Source: Nonomuraea rubra
GTDB taxonomy: Bacteria > Actinomycetota > Actinomycetes > Streptosporangiales > Streptosporangiaceae
Assembly (NCBI RefSeq): GCF_014207985.1
Contig: NZ_JACHMI010000001.1
Location: forward strand, 11,639,001-11,703,000
Length of the DNA: 64,000 nucleotides
Direction: 5' to 3'
Shown: piece after piece, positions 52,708 through 61,630 of the stretch
Layout: each line of letters opens with the position of its first letter
Position numbering within the stretch: the stretch's first letter is position 1
The notes under the pieces: generated by a model
Told to the model about the DNA's origin: nothing
Databases searched by the model: none
Seen by the model: the letters and a program-made list of their open reading frames with translations, nothing else
Position numbers and translations under genes: made by a program

Positions 52708-53202
52708 ATGCTGCCGAACGAGATCACCGAGGTGCTGAACCGCCCGTACAGCCAGGAGCTGCTGGCCCGCGACCTGACCCGCCTGGCCTACGTCGCCAAG
52801 GACGGCACCCCGCGCAACGTCCCCATCGCGTTCACCTGGAACGGCTCGCAGCTCGTCATGTGCACCTCGAAGAACGCCCCGAAGCTGGCGGCCCTGCGCG
52901 AGAACCCGATGGTCGCCCTGACGATCGACATTGAGGTGCACCCGCCCAAGATCCTGCTCATCCGCGGCCGGGCCGAGCTGGACGTCGTCGAGGGCATCCC
53001 GGACGAGTACCTCCAGATGAACGGCTCCTACCAGATGTCCCCCGAGCAGCGGATCAAGTGGGAGGCGGAGGTGCGTTCGCTGTACGACGGCATGGTGCGG
53101 ATCGTGGTGACCCCGTCGTGGGCGAAGCTGATCGACTTCGAGACGACCCTGCCGAGCGCGGTAGAGGAGCTGGTGCGGCAGCGGGAGGAGCGGCGTTCCT
53201 GA
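52708..53202 (+). CDS. Pyridoxamine 5'-phosphate oxidase-fold (PPOX/F420-type) protein
   Basis: A 164-residue split-barrel flavin- or F420-binding protein. It has AYVAKDGTPRNVPIAFTWNG and LVMCTSKNAPKLAALRENP near the N-terminus, and DDLGRPPKILLIRGRAELD-like beta strands in the middle. GGAGAGGA lies before ATG 52708. The cofactor is uncertain between FMN and F420. It is expressed from an ECF42-type promoter, which is unusual for this group and suggests it belongs to the sigma factor regulon. Confidence 0.82.
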   Translation: MLPNEITEVLNRPYSQELLARDLTRLAYVAKDGTPRNVPIAFTWNGSQLVMCTSKNAPKLAALRENPMVALTIDIEVHPPKILLIRGRAELDVVEGIPDEYLQMNGSYQMSPEQRIKWEAEVRSLYDGMVRIVVTPSWAKLIDFETTLPSAVEELVRQREERRS

Positions 53203-53220
53203 GAATTCACGGCGGCGGGA

Positions 53221-53247
53221 TGTCGAGAACCCGCGCGCGGCTCCGTC
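53221..53247 (+). promoter_or_regulatory. ECF42-type promoter before the DGPF/YCII gene
   Basis: TGTCGA (53221-53226) and CGTC (53244-53247) with a 17-bp spacer lie about 50 bp before the YCII gene. The sequence GATGTCGAGAA is identical to that before the PPOX gene. This is the expected target site of the ECF42 factor encoded directly downstream. Confidence 0.78.
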
Positions 53248-53298
53248 CCCGGCGTGAACACCGGCCACAATGGGCCGTATCGCACAGAGGAGAACACG

Positions 53299-53706
53299 AT
53301 GGCCAAGTACCTGCTGCTGAAGCACTACCGTGGCGCGCCCGCGCCGGCCAACGACGTGCCGATGGACCAGTGGACGCCGGAGGAGCTGTCGGCCCACGAG
53401 CGGTACATGCGGGAGTTCGCCGCCCGGCTGCAGAGCACGGGCGAGTTCGTCAGCTCCCAGGCGCTCTCCCCGGAGGGCACGTTCGTCCGGGGCGACGGCG
53501 AGGGCCGGCCGCCGGTCACCGACGGCCCGTTCGCCGAGACCAAGGACCTGATCGCCGGCTGGATGATCATCGACGTCGAGACGTACGAGCGGGCGCTCGA
53601 AGTGGCCGCCGAGCTGTCCGCGGCTCCCGGCGCGGGCGGCAAGCCGATCCACGAGTGGCTCGAGGTACGCCCGTTCATGTGCGCCCTCCCGACCATCACG
53701 GAGTGA
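53299..53706 (+). CDS. DGPF/YCII-domain protein (ECF42 partner)
   Basis: A 135-residue protein of the YCII/DGPF family, with MAKYLLLKHYRG at the start, the name motif VTDGPFAETKDL and a ferredoxin-like fold pattern (KDLIAGWMIIDVETYERALE). DGPF proteins are the usual neighbours and targets of ECF42 sigma factors; their biochemical role is unknown. It ends 6 bp before the sigma gene. Confidence 0.9.
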   Translation: MAKYLLLKHYRGAPAPANDVPMDQWTPEELSAHERYMREFAARLQSTGEFVSSQALSPEGTFVRGDGEGRPPVTDGPFAETKDLIAGWMIIDVETYERALEVAAELSAAPGAGGKPIHEWLEVRPFMCALPTITE

Positions 53707-53712
53707 CGAACG

Positions 53713-54858
53713 GTGGACGAGTCCCTGCTGCGGACCCTCACCCCCACGGTGATCAGCATCCTCGTCCGTCGCGGAGCCGGCTTCGCGGCGGCCGAGGACG
53801 CCGTCCAGGAAGCCCTGATCGAGGCCGTGCGCGGGTGGCCGGACGATCCGCCGCGCGACCCCAAGGGCTGGCTGGTCACCGTGGCCTGGCGCAAGTTCCT
53901 CGACGCCGCCCGCGCCGACACCTCCAGGCGGCACCGCGAGGTGCTCGTCGAGGGCGAGCCCGATCCCGTCCCCGGTGAGGAGGTGGACGACACGCTCCAG
54001 CTGTACTTCCTGTGCGCGCACCCGTCGCTCACTCCGGCCTCGGCCGTCGCGCTGACGCTGCGCGCGGTCGGCGGCCTGACCACGCGCCAGATCGCGCAGG
54101 CCTACCTGGTGCCGGAGGCGACGATGGCCCAGCGCATCAGCCGGGCCAAGCGCACCGTCTCCGCCGTCCGGTTCAACCAGCCCGGGGACGTCGCCACCGT
54201 GCTGCGCGTGCTCTACCTCGTGTTCAACGAGGGGTACTCCGGCGACGTGGACCTCGCCGCCGAGGCGATCCGGCTCACCCGCCAGCTCGCCGCCAGGACC
54301 AAGCACGAGGAGGTGGCGGGCCTGCTCGCGCTCATGCTGCTGCACCACGCCCGCCGCCCGGCGCGGACGGCCGCCGACGGCAGGCTCGTGCCGCTCGCCG
54401 AGCAGGACCGCTGCCTGTGGGACACCCGCCTGATCGCCGAGGGCGTGGACGTGCTCCAGGCCGCCCTCGCCCGCGACCGGCTGGGCGAGTTCCAAGCCCA
54501 GGCCGCGATCGCCGCGCTGCACGCCGACGCCCGTACGGCCGCGGAGACCGACTGGGTGCAGATCGTCGAGTGGTACGACGAGCTGGTGCGCCTCACCGGC
54601 AGCCCGGTGGCCCGCCTCAACCGGGCCGTCGCGGTCGGCGAGGCCGACGGCCCGCGAGCCGGCCTGGCCGCCCTGGCGGAGCTCGACGCCTCCCTGCCCC
54701 GCCACACCGCCGCCTTGGCGTACCTGCACGAGCGTGACGGCGACCTGGCGACGGCGGCCCGCCTCTACGCCGAGGCCGCCCGATCGGCGCCCAACCTCCC
54801 CGAACGGGACCACCTCACCCGCCAGGCCGCCCGCCTCAACGCCGAACTCCGCGACTGA
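53713..54858 (+). CDS. ECF42-type RNA polymerase sigma factor
   Basis: A 381-residue ECF sigma factor. Sigma regions 2 and 4 occupy about 1-160 (AEDAVQEALIEAVRGWP, WLVTVAWRKFLDAARA, TTRQIAQAYLVPEATMAQRI). The long C-terminal region (about 165-381) is helical and TPR-like (VLYLVFNEGYSGD, LNRAVAVGEADGP), which is the extension typical of ECF42 factors. No anti-sigma gene is present, in line with that group. GTG 53713 lies 6 bp after the DGPF stop. Confidence 0.9.
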   Translation: MDESLLRTLTPTVISILVRRGAGFAAAEDAVQEALIEAVRGWPDDPPRDPKGWLVTVAWRKFLDAARADTSRRHREVLVEGEPDPVPGEEVDDTLQLYFLCAHPSLTPASAVALTLRAVGGLTTRQIAQAYLVPEATMAQRISRAKRTVSAVRFNQPGDVATVLRVLYLVFNEGYSGDVDLAAEAIRLTRQLAARTKHEEVAGLLALMLLHHARRPARTAADGRLVPLAEQDRCLWDTRLIAEGVDVLQAALARDRLGEFQAQAAIAALHADARTAAETDWVQIVEWYDELVRLTGSPVARLNRAVAVGEADGPRAGLAALAELDASLPRHTAALAYLHERDGDLATAARLYAEAARSAPNLPERDHLTRQAARLNAELRD

Positions 54859-54862
54859 TGCA

Positions 54863-54900
54863 CAAGAGTCGTTGTACAAGGACTCTTGCGCATCTACGCT
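54863..54900 (+). promoter_or_regulatory. Operator and leaderless promoter of the ArsR-MFS operon
   Basis: CAAGAGTC (54863-54870) and GACTCTTG (54881-54888) form a perfect 8-bp inverted repeat with a 10-bp centre. A -35 box TTGTAC (54872-54877) and a -10 box TACGCT (54895-54900), 17 bp apart, overlap it. The ATG of the ArsR gene follows at 54907, so the transcript should be nearly leaderless. This is a typical self-repression layout. Confidence 0.72.
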
Positions 54901-54906
54901 GAGCCC

Positions 54907-55470
54907 ATGCCCGACCGCCCGACGCGCGAGATCCGCGACTCCAAGGTGCTCGCCGCCATGTCCCATCCCCTGCGCCGCCGCCTGCTCGACCTCCTCCGGG
55001 TCGACGGGCCCTCGACCGCCTCGGCCCTCTCCGCCAGGACCGGCCAGGCCGTCGGGAACATCAGCCACCACCTCAAGGTGCTCGCCGCCTGCGAGCTCGT
55101 GGAGGAGGCCCCCGAGCTCGCCCGCGACCGCCGCGAACGCTGGTGGCGCAGATCGGCGGACGTGCTGAGCTGGTCACCATCGGACTTCCCCGGCGACCCC
55201 GTCGCGGCGGCGGCGGAATCGTTGCTGCTCGACCGCCAGGCCGGCCTGGTCAGGCAGTGGTTCGCCGAGCGCGACGGCTACCCGGAGCCGTGGCGGCGGG
55301 CGGCGTTCACCTCCGACCACTGGGCGAGGCTGTCGGTCGCCGAGCTGGCCGAGCTGGAGGAGCGGATACTCGCCCTGCTGTCCTCCGTGGCCGACAGGGA
55401 GATCCCCGACGACGGGCAGGAACGCAAGCTCGTCTTCCTCACCGTCCGCGCCGTGCCCGGACAGCCGTGA
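54907..55470 (+). CDS. ArsR-type helix-turn-helix repressor
   Basis: A 187-residue regulator. The winged helix-turn-helix lies in residues 15-80 (VLAAMSHPLRRRLLDLLRVD, TASALSARTGQAVGNISHHL, LKVLAACELVEEAPE). The C-terminal half is helical and probably binds the ligand. There are no metal cysteines, so it is not a metal sensor. ATG 54907 is preferred over TTG 54886, which lies inside the operator. Its stop overlaps the GTG of the MFS gene (GTGA), so the pair is co-expressed. Confidence 0.85.
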   Translation: MPDRPTREIRDSKVLAAMSHPLRRRLLDLLRVDGPSTASALSARTGQAVGNISHHLKVLAACELVEEAPELARDRRERWWRRSADVLSWSPSDFPGDPVAAAAESLLLDRQAGLVRQWFAERDGYPEPWRRAAFTSDHWARLSVAELAELEERILALLSSVADREIPDDGQERKLVFLTVRAVPGQP

Positions 55471-56720
55471 CCTCGGCCCCGCCGGCCACGCGCGGCGGGC
55501 TGCTGCGGATGCGCGACTTCCGGCTGTTGTGGGCCGGCGAGACGACCAGCATGCTGGGCAGCTCCGTCGCCGCCGTCGCGCTCCCGCTGGTCGCCGTGGT
55601 GACGCTGGACGCCGGGACCTTCACTGTCGGCCTGCTGACCGCGGCCGCCTGGTCGCCGTGGCTGGTGGCCGGGCTGCCCGCCGGCGCGTGGGTGGACCGG
55701 ATGCCGAAGCGGCCGGTGATGCTGGCCTGCAACACCGTGTCCGCGGTGGCGTTCGCGAGCGTGCCGGTGGCGGCGTGGCTGGGCGGGCTCACGATGGCGC
55801 ACCTGCTCGTGGTGGCCGCGGTGGGTGGCGTGGCGAAGGTGTTCTTCAGCCTCGCCTACCGGGCGTACCTGCCCGTCCTGGTCGGAAGCGAGCGGCTGCT
55901 GGAGGCCAACACCAAGCTCCAGGGCAGCGAGTCGGCGGCGCAGCTCGCCGGCCCCGGCCTGGCGGGTCTCCTCGCGCACGCCTTCGGCGCGGTCAGCGGC
56001 GTGCTCGCCGACGCGCTCAGCTTCGGGGTCGCCGCGCTCTGCCTGCGCTCCGTACGTACGCGCGAGGCCGCCCGCCCGCGCGGCCCGGCGGAGCGGCGGC
56101 TGCTCGCGGAGATCCGCGACGGGGTACGGTTCGTCGTCCCCGACCCGTACCTGCGCACGCTCACCCTCTTCAGCGCGATGTCCAACCTCGCGCTGATGGG
56201 TTACCAGTCGATCCAGGTCGTGTTCCTGGCCCGGCTGCTCGGCGCGGGCGCGGGCCAGGTGGGCCTGGTGCTGGCGCTGGCCGGCGCGGGCGGCCTGTTC
56301 GGGGCGGCGCTGGCCGGCCGCGTCGCCGCCCGGTTCGGGACGGCACGCGGGTTCCTGCTGTGCGAGGCGTTCGCCGCGCCGATGCTGCTGCTCGGGCCGG
56401 TCGGCGACGGCCTCGTCCTGTTCACCGTGGCGGGCTTCTGCGCCGGCGCGGGCATCGTCGCCTCGAACATCCTGACCAGCACCTTCCGCCAGCAGTACTG
56501 CCCGCCTGAGCTGCTCGGGCGGATCACCGCGAGCACCTCGGCGCTCAACTACGGCGCCATCCCCCTGGGCGGGCTGCTCGGCGGCCTGCTCGGCGAGTCG
56601 ATCGGGGTCAGGGAGACCATGTGGCTGATGGCGGCCCTCCAGCTCGGCTCGCTCGCCATCCTCCTGCTCAGCCCGATCCGCCGCAGAAAGCATTTCCCCG
56701 GGCGTACCCGGGGATCTTAG
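55467..56720 (+). CDS. MFS transporter (efflux type)
   Basis: A 417-residue protein with 12 membrane helices. The MFS loop between helices 2 and 3 reads GAWVDRMPKRPVM, and the PaoR-like pattern of small-molecule exporters is seen in RDFRLLWAGETTSMLG at the start. The GTG start overlaps the regulator stop, so it is the likely target of the ArsR repressor. The substrate is unknown. A methyltransferase gene starts one base after its stop. Confidence 0.88.
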   Translation: MTSAPPATRGGLLRMRDFRLLWAGETTSMLGSSVAAVALPLVAVVTLDAGTFTVGLLTAAAWSPWLVAGLPAGAWVDRMPKRPVMLACNTVSAVAFASVPVAAWLGGLTMAHLLVVAAVGGVAKVFFSLAYRAYLPVLVGSERLLEANTKLQGSESAAQLAGPGLAGLLAHAFGAVSGVLADALSFGVAALCLRSVRTREAARPRGPAERRLLAEIRDGVRFVVPDPYLRTLTLFSAMSNLALMGYQSIQVVFLARLLGAGAGQVGLVLALAGAGGLFGAALAGRVAARFGTARGFLLCEAFAAPMLLLGPVGDGLVLFTVAGFCAGAGIVASNILTSTFRQQYCPPELLGRITASTSALNYGAIPLGGLLGGLLGESIGVRETMWLMAALQLGSLAILLLSPIRRRKHFPGRTRGS

Positions 56721-56721
56721 G

Positions 56722-57525
56722 GTGTTCACCGTGCAGGACGAGATCTACCGCTACAACGAGGAACGCTGGGAAGCCCTCGTGGAGGCGGACGCGTTGTTCA
56801 CCCGTCCCATGCTCGACCTGGACGAGGAGCAGGCCCGGGCCTATCTCGGCCTGGAACGGCTCGGCCTCTCCGGCGACCTCACGGGCCGGAAGGTGCTCTG
56901 CCTGGCGGGAGGAGGCGGCCAGCAGTCGGTGGCCTTCGCCCTGCTCGGGGCCGACGTGACGGTCTTCGACATCTCCTCGGGGCAGCTGGAGCGGGACCGC
57001 TCGGCCGCCGAGCACTACGGCACCACGGTCCGCACGGTCCAGGGGGACATGCGGGACCTGTCGGCCCTCGAAGGTTCCTCGTTCGAGCTGGTCTGGCATC
57101 CGTACTCGCTGACCTTCGTCCCCGACTGCCGGATCGTGTTCCGCGAGGTCGCGAAGGTCGTCGGAACGGGCGGCCACTACTACCTGATGTGCGCCAACCC
57201 GTTCTTCTCGGGGCTCACCCACCATTCCTGGAACGGCACCGGATACCTGCTCACCCAGCCCTACACGGACGAGACCGCGACCTCCTATCCCGACCAGGAC
57301 TGGGTCTACGAGCCGTCCGCCCATCGCATCCAGGAGCCCAGGGAGTACCGGCAGACGTTGAGCCGGATGACGAACAGCTTGATCCAGGAAGGCTTCGTGC
57401 TGACGTTCCTGTCGGAAGTGCGCGGCGACTATCCGGGCGCGGAGCCGGGCAGCTGGGCGCACTTCACGGGGGTCGCCCCGCCGTGGCTGGAGTCCGTCTG
57501 GCGGTACCGGCCCGGCGCCCTCTGA
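56722..57525 (+). CDS. SAM-dependent methyltransferase
   Basis: A 267-residue class I methyltransferase. Motif I reads VLCLAGGGGQQSVAFALLGA and motif II VFDISSGQLERD. Motif IV is VWHPYSLTFVPD, with later aromatic-rich substrate-side segments. GTG 56722 is one base after the MFS stop, so it is the third gene of the regulator-transporter operon. A link to modification of the exported compound is inference. Confidence 0.87.
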   Translation: MFTVQDEIYRYNEERWEALVEADALFTRPMLDLDEEQARAYLGLERLGLSGDLTGRKVLCLAGGGGQQSVAFALLGADVTVFDISSGQLERDRSAAEHYGTTVRTVQGDMRDLSALEGSSFELVWHPYSLTFVPDCRIVFREVAKVVGTGGHYYLMCANPFFSGLTHHSWNGTGYLLTQPYTDETATSYPDQDWVYEPSAHRIQEPREYRQTLSRMTNSLIQEGFVLTFLSEVRGDYPGAEPGSWAHFTGVAPPWLESVWRYRPGAL

Positions 57526-57624
57526 ACGCGGCTCCTCGCCGTCCCCTGGAAAGCCCGCGATTCCCATCTGATGGCCCTCCACCGGGCACGCCTGAACTGG
57601 CGGGCCCTCGAACCGGCTCACCCC

Positions 57625-58290
57625 ATGACGCGCACCCGCACCCAGACGGTCGCGGACCGGCTGGCCGTGGTCGCCAATCCCGCCTGTCCCCCTGAGATCC
57701 TCATCATCCTGGTGGACGACCCGCACTGGTCGGTCCGCTGGTCGCTGCCGGACCATCCGGCCACCGGCGTCGAGGTGCGCCGCGCCATCTGCCGTTCCGC
57801 GGACGACGTTCTGCGCCGCCTGCTCGCCGAGAGCGGGGGCCTGGACGCGGAGACGAACGCGGCACTCGCCGCGGACCGCTCCCCGGACGTCCGAGCCGGC
57901 CTGGCCGCCCACACCGACGACCCGCACCTCCTCGCCACCCTGCAGACCGACCCCGCCCCCGAGGTCCGCGCCCGCGCCGCCGAGAACCCCCTCGCCGACC
58001 ACCACCTCCTCGCCCGCGACAGGTTGGCCGACGTGCGGATGGCCGCGGTGCAGTGGGGCGAGCTCCCTCCCGACGAGTTGCAACGCCTCGCCCATGACCG
58101 CTCGGTCCACGTGCGATGGTTGCTGACCGCGTTGCATACCACCCCGCAGGCCGTCCTGCGGGTGCTCGCCGAAGACCCGCATCCCGACGTGGCGTTCCAC
58201 GCCCGGGCGAGGCTCGGGAACAGCGTCACGAACAACGCCGCGACCAGCGCCTCGGTCACGGGATGGAAGAGCAGCTCGATCAGGTGTTGA
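57625..58290 (+). CDS. HEAT-like/leucine-rich repeat variant protein
   Basis: A 221-residue protein made of short helical repeats of about 22-24 residues: VVANPACPPEILIILVDDP, PHWSVRWSLPDHPATG, RSPDVRAGLAAHTDDPHLLA, PAPEVRARAAENPLADHHLL and HPDVAFHARARLG. This is the LRV/HEAT-like repeat pattern, used to bind proteins. ATG 57625 gives a clean N-terminus; an upstream ATG at 57571 adds unrelated residues. Partner unknown. Confidence 0.75.
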   Translation: MTRTRTQTVADRLAVVANPACPPEILIILVDDPHWSVRWSLPDHPATGVEVRRAICRSADDVLRRLLAESGGLDAETNAALAADRSPDVRAGLAAHTDDPHLLATLQTDPAPEVRARAAENPLADHHLLARDRLADVRMAAVQWGELPPDELQRLAHDRSVHVRWLLTALHTTPQAVLRVLAEDPHPDVAFHARARLGNSVTNNAATSASVTGWKSSSIRC

Positions 58291-58490
58291 GCTCCGGCTC
58301 GGTGGCGATGGTCGGAATTGCGCCACTATGGGCGCCCGAGAGCATCTCCAGCGTGTCGAGGAGCGCGCCGTCAGCGGTCGCGTCAGCACGGCGACAGGCC
58401 GGTGTCAGCGCGCTCCGCGATCGTCATCGACATGAACGGCGCGACACCCCGCCCGTTCCACCCGAACCTCACCCAAGGAGCGCACCCGCC

Positions 58491-58892
58491 ATGTCGATCA
58501 CCCTCTCCGACCAGGACCAGCTCACCCTCCGCACCGCCGCCTGGGGCGCCGTCTCCCTGATGTCGGCCGCCGGCGCCGCCGGCTCGGCCCACAAGGCCGC
58601 CACCAACGGCTCCATCGCCCTGACCTCCGCCACCGGCCTGACCGGCCACGTCCTGGCCAAGGCCCCCAAGGGCCTGTCCGGCAAGACCGTCGCCGCCCTC
58701 GCCGACCAGGTCCTGCCCGCCCTGACCGCCTCCACCGCCCTGCTCAAGCAGCACGCCCCCGACGAGGCCGGCAACTTCCGCCGCACCGTCACCGTCGCCA
58801 TCGACGCCGCCCTCCAGTCCCAGACCGGCGACCCCAGCCCCACCATGACCGAGATGGCCCGCAAGATCACCGAAGCCCTCGACGCCGCCTGA
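58491..58892 (+). CDS. Hypothetical small Ala-rich protein
   Basis: A 133-residue protein with AAGGAG before ATG 58491. It is Ala/Thr-rich and mostly helical (TLRTAAWGAVSLMSAAGAAG, KTVAALADQVLPALTASTAL, RTVTVAIDAALQSQ), with no signal peptide and no clear membrane helix. No family recognised. The 200 bp before it show no coding signal. Confidence 0.72.
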   Translation: MSITLSDQDQLTLRTAAWGAVSLMSAAGAAGSAHKAATNGSIALTSATGLTGHVLAKAPKGLSGKTVAALADQVLPALTASTALLKQHAPDEAGNFRRTVTVAIDAALQSQTGDPSPTMTEMARKITEALDAA

Positions 58893-58984
58893 CCGTGGTC
58901 AGGGACGTCTCAGCCTCACCGCGAGAAACGAGCCCCACGGCATCGGGGGCGAGCCATCGCGAATCCGGCGTCGGAGGCCCGCGA

Positions 58985-59836
58985 TCAGCCGCGGGCGTCC
59001 GACCCGTTTCGATCGACCGCCGCCCGGAGCTGGGCGAGCCACTCCACACCCAGCCGCCGCCCGTCCGGAAGCTGGTCGTCTCGATCCCAGCGCCACGCTG
59101 TGATCATCGCCAGCATGAGAGTCCGGCACTCGCGCAGCAGGTCCTGATCGGCATCCGGATAGTGCTCGCCGACCTCTTCGGGCGCATGGGCGAGGTCGAA
59201 TTCGACCGGCCCGCGGCAGCACGTCTCGAAGTCGATGAACAGCAGCCCGTTCTTCGTGGTGAGCACGTTCCCCGGGTGCGGCTCGCCGTGCAGCACCTGC
59301 TCGGGGGCGCCACGCGCACCGATCACAGCTCTCAGGCGCCGTAACGTGTCGCCGAGCAGCTCCCGGTCCGCGTCGGCGAGCGCCGGCGAACGTTCGCGGC
59401 TCGCCACGAGCGCCTCCGCCTCCGCGGCCCGATCCGTGAAGTGCGGCGTCGGGACCTCGACCGCTCGCATGCCGGCGTGCAGCCGCTTGAGCGCGTCGGC
59501 GTAACCGGCCGGTGAGATCTCTCCGGGTGCCACGGGTTCGTAGTACGTCCACAGCGTGACCTCGAAGCCATCACGCCCGTAAACGCGTGGCTCCACCCGC
59601 GGCTCCAGAACGGCCACAGGACACCCGGAGCCGGCGAGCTGCTGAGCGAGCCGGACCTCGAACTGCGCGACCTGATGCGCCGCGGGCGACACCCGCGCCA
59701 GGACGTCACAGGGCAGCAGCCGCAGGGTGAGCTTGTTCGAGTCCTGCAGCACGACCGCGTCGTCGGCCGGCAGACCGAGTGACGAGGCGACCGACCTGGC
59801 CGCGGACACCGCACGCTGGACCTCTGACGCCTGCAT
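58985..59836 (-). CDS. APH-fold phosphotransferase
   Basis: A 283-residue protein of the aminoglycoside phosphotransferase fold. The catalytic loop is VLHGEPHPGNVL and the metal site FIDFETCCRGP. The N-lobe has VVLQDSNKLTLRLLP. It may phosphorylate a small molecule or be a resistance-type enzyme. It differs from the APH-fold protein at 999, which has HGDFESQN, and is not its close copy. Confidence 0.82.
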   Translation of the reverse strand: MQASEVQRAVSAARSVASSLGLPADDAVVLQDSNKLTLRLLPCDVLARVSPAAHQVAQFEVRLAQQLAGSGCPVAVLEPRVEPRVYGRDGFEVTLWTYYEPVAPGEISPAGYADALKRLHAGMRAVEVPTPHFTDRAAEAEALVASRERSPALADADRELLGDTLRRLRAVIGARGAPEQVLHGEPHPGNVLTTKNGLLFIDFETCCRGPVEFDLAHAPEEVGEHYPDADQDLLRECRTLMLAMITAWRWDRDDQLPDGRRLGVEWLAQLRAAVDRNGSDARG

Positions 59837-59904
59837 CGTCCCTGATGTCCTCTCCGTCGAACGCCGCCTGGCACCCTACCAAGCCACGGCCCATGACCCT
59901 CGGT

Positions 59905-60666
59905 TCACCAGCTCAGCACCGCCGGACGCCCGGCAGGGGCGGGCAGCCGGCCCCGCAGCATCCGCACGCCCAGCGGAACCAGCGCCACGCAGAGCAGGCC
60001 GGTGACCAGGGCGTCGGGGAGGGAGGCTCCCTTCAGCACCCCCATCCAGGTGCCTCCTGCCAGCAGCAACATCAAGGAGCGGGCGGTGCCGAAGAGCCCC
60101 GAGCGCCACGTGGCGATGGCCAGCAGGAGCGAGCCCGCGTACTGACCGACCGAGGCCCACACCGGCACCCGCCACGGCCCGTAGGAGATGTCCACGTACT
60201 CCTTCATGATCGCGTTCGTCGCCTGCTCCAGCCCCACGACCTCCGTGAGCTGGAAGGCGGTCTGGTCGGCGCCGGCGAAGTACAGGCGGGCGAAGAGCCC
60301 GGCGACCAGCAGAGCGGCCCCCCAGAACGCGAGCCCGCCGCCGACCCGCTGGGCGAGGGCGACGAAGGCGGGGAAGAGCAGGATCGCGCCCAGTGCGAAG
60401 ACCGCGTAGGAGAGGGTGAGCAGGGCGGGTTCCGAGCTGTAGGCGAGCAGCTGGCCGTAGGCGGCGAAAGGCTGCGCCTCGGCCCAGGCTTGTTGCTGCG
60501 GGGTGAGGGCGGTGACGGTGCTCAGGTGACGCAACAGGTATCCGGCGCACATGACCACCGGCCCCAGGATGAGCGCCACCCCACCGATCCATCGCCCTGG
60601 AAAGTATGTGTTCACGCGGATCAGCGTGTCGAAGCGGGGGCGGCGAATCATCTGCCGATCGTCCAC
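59905..60666 (-). CDS. Integral membrane protein of unknown function
   Basis: A 253-residue protein with about six membrane helices (WIGGVALILGPVVMCAGYLL, LLTLSYAVFALGAILLFPAF, GGGLAFWGAALLVAGLFARL, SVGQYAGSLLLAIA and two more). There is no family signature I can name. The 215 bp before it, up to 60882, carry no clear coding signal. Confidence 0.7.
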   Translation of the reverse strand: MDDRQMIRRPRFDTLIRVNTYFPGRWIGGVALILGPVVMCAGYLLRHLSTVTALTPQQQAWAEAQPFAAYGQLLAYSSEPALLTLSYAVFALGAILLFPAFVALAQRVGGGLAFWGAALLVAGLFARLYFAGADQTAFQLTEVVGLEQATNAIMKEYVDISYGPWRVPVWASVGQYAGSLLLAIATWRSGLFGTARSLMLLLAGGTWMGVLKGASLPDALVTGLLCVALVPLGVRMLRGRLPAPAGRPAVLSW

Positions 60667-60882
60667 CGGCGTCCCTGCCGAAAGTCAGGTCCCTGCCGTC
60701 GGCTGTGTCCCGGAGGCTCGGGGCTTGGACGGCACGCTCATCGCATGAGATCATCCCGGCCATGTCATCGATCAGAAAGGGCCATGCCGCGTAGGCGCCC
60801 TTCCCAGGTCCGTACGCGTGGATCGGCGTGCGGGACCCACAGAGCCGTGATCCATCACGTTCCCGGACTCGGCCGTCGTCCC

Positions 60883-61215
60883 ATGACCGCGGTGACCGCC
60901 CTCGAACACACGCGGATGTGGCCCGGCGCGGTGGCGGACGCCTTGGTGGCATGGCAGGAAGCCGCCCTGATCGGGACCGCTGATCGCCACTTCGCCAGGT
61001 GCGAATGCGACGAGTGCACCGGAAACGCACCCCGCTGGCGGCTTCACCAGGCTCTCGTCACCTTGCCGTCGTGGGCCGGAGCGCACCTGTACGCCCTGGT
61101 CTTACCCGTCGACCGTTATTACCTCCGTCGAACCTCACCGGTGCCGTTCATCTCCCCGGACTCCCACGGGGCCTGGTGGCAACATCGCCGGCGACGTGAT
61201 GATGGGAGCGGATAG
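60883..61215 (+). CDS. Hypothetical protein with CxCxxC motif
   Basis: About 110 residues. The middle holds FARCECDECTGN, a CxCxxC metal-type motif, and the end is Trp/Arg-rich (GAWWQHRRRRDDG). The segment ALVTLPSWAGAHLYALVLPVD is helical. GTG 60847 is an in-frame alternative start. No named family; similar small proteins seem common in actinomycetes, but I cannot check. Confidence 0.55.
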   Translation: MTAVTALEHTRMWPGAVADALVAWQEAALIGTADRHFARCECDECTGNAPRWRLHQALVTLPSWAGAHLYALVLPVDRYYLRRTSPVPFISPDSHGAWWQHRRRRDDGSG

Positions 61216-61267
61216 CACGAGGAAGCTCTTGCTTGCCGCGGGTTCGTGCCGTACGCGACACTGCAGC

Positions 61268-61630
61268 GTGCCCTCTGAAGATCCAGCCGACACCAACTTC
61301 GAGCCCTCCTTCGCCCTCGAACCCGGCCTGTGGGCCGTGCTGGAGCACGCACTGGAGGTGGTGGAGCGCGACGTCCGCGCCCGAGGCATCACCGGCACCC
61401 TCCGCTTGATCACCCCTGACTGGGACGACCGCGGTGAGGCCTGGGTGGAGTTCCAGGGCTGCTACCACGGCAACGGCATCCCACCCAGCACGGGGCCGGC
61501 ACTCGATCGTGTTGGATGTCTTGGCGGCTTTGCTGTCGAGCATGGCGCGGAAATCGGCCAGAACCCCACCGGAACCGAACGCAGAGCTCAGCGCTGGAGA
61601 TGAGTCGAGTTCTCGAGCCACGCAGGATCG
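61268..61630 (+). pseudogene. Small hypothetical gene with a probable frameshift
   Basis: From GTG 61268 the frame reads VPSEDPADTNFEPSFALEPG, then a good helical region (WAVLEHALEVVERDVRAR) and DRGEAWVEFQGCYHGNG. After about 61500 this frame loses the GC-rich third-position pattern, while the next frame (VLDVLAALLSSMARKSARTP) picks it up. A single-base indel near 61500 would explain this. The open frame used by a simple reading ends at 61603. Confidence 0.35.

Noticed and set aside
52057..55071. A 1004-residue minus-strand open frame across five plus-strand genes
   Set aside because: It runs antisense through the phosphodiesterase, PPOX, DGPF, sigma factor and ArsR genes, all of which have clear motifs. 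It is a codon-bias shadow.
58354..58372. TGTCGA followed by CGTC, a third possible ECF42 site
   Set aside because: The spacer is only 9 bp, too short for a -35/-10 pair; the two accepted sites have 17 and 18 bp.
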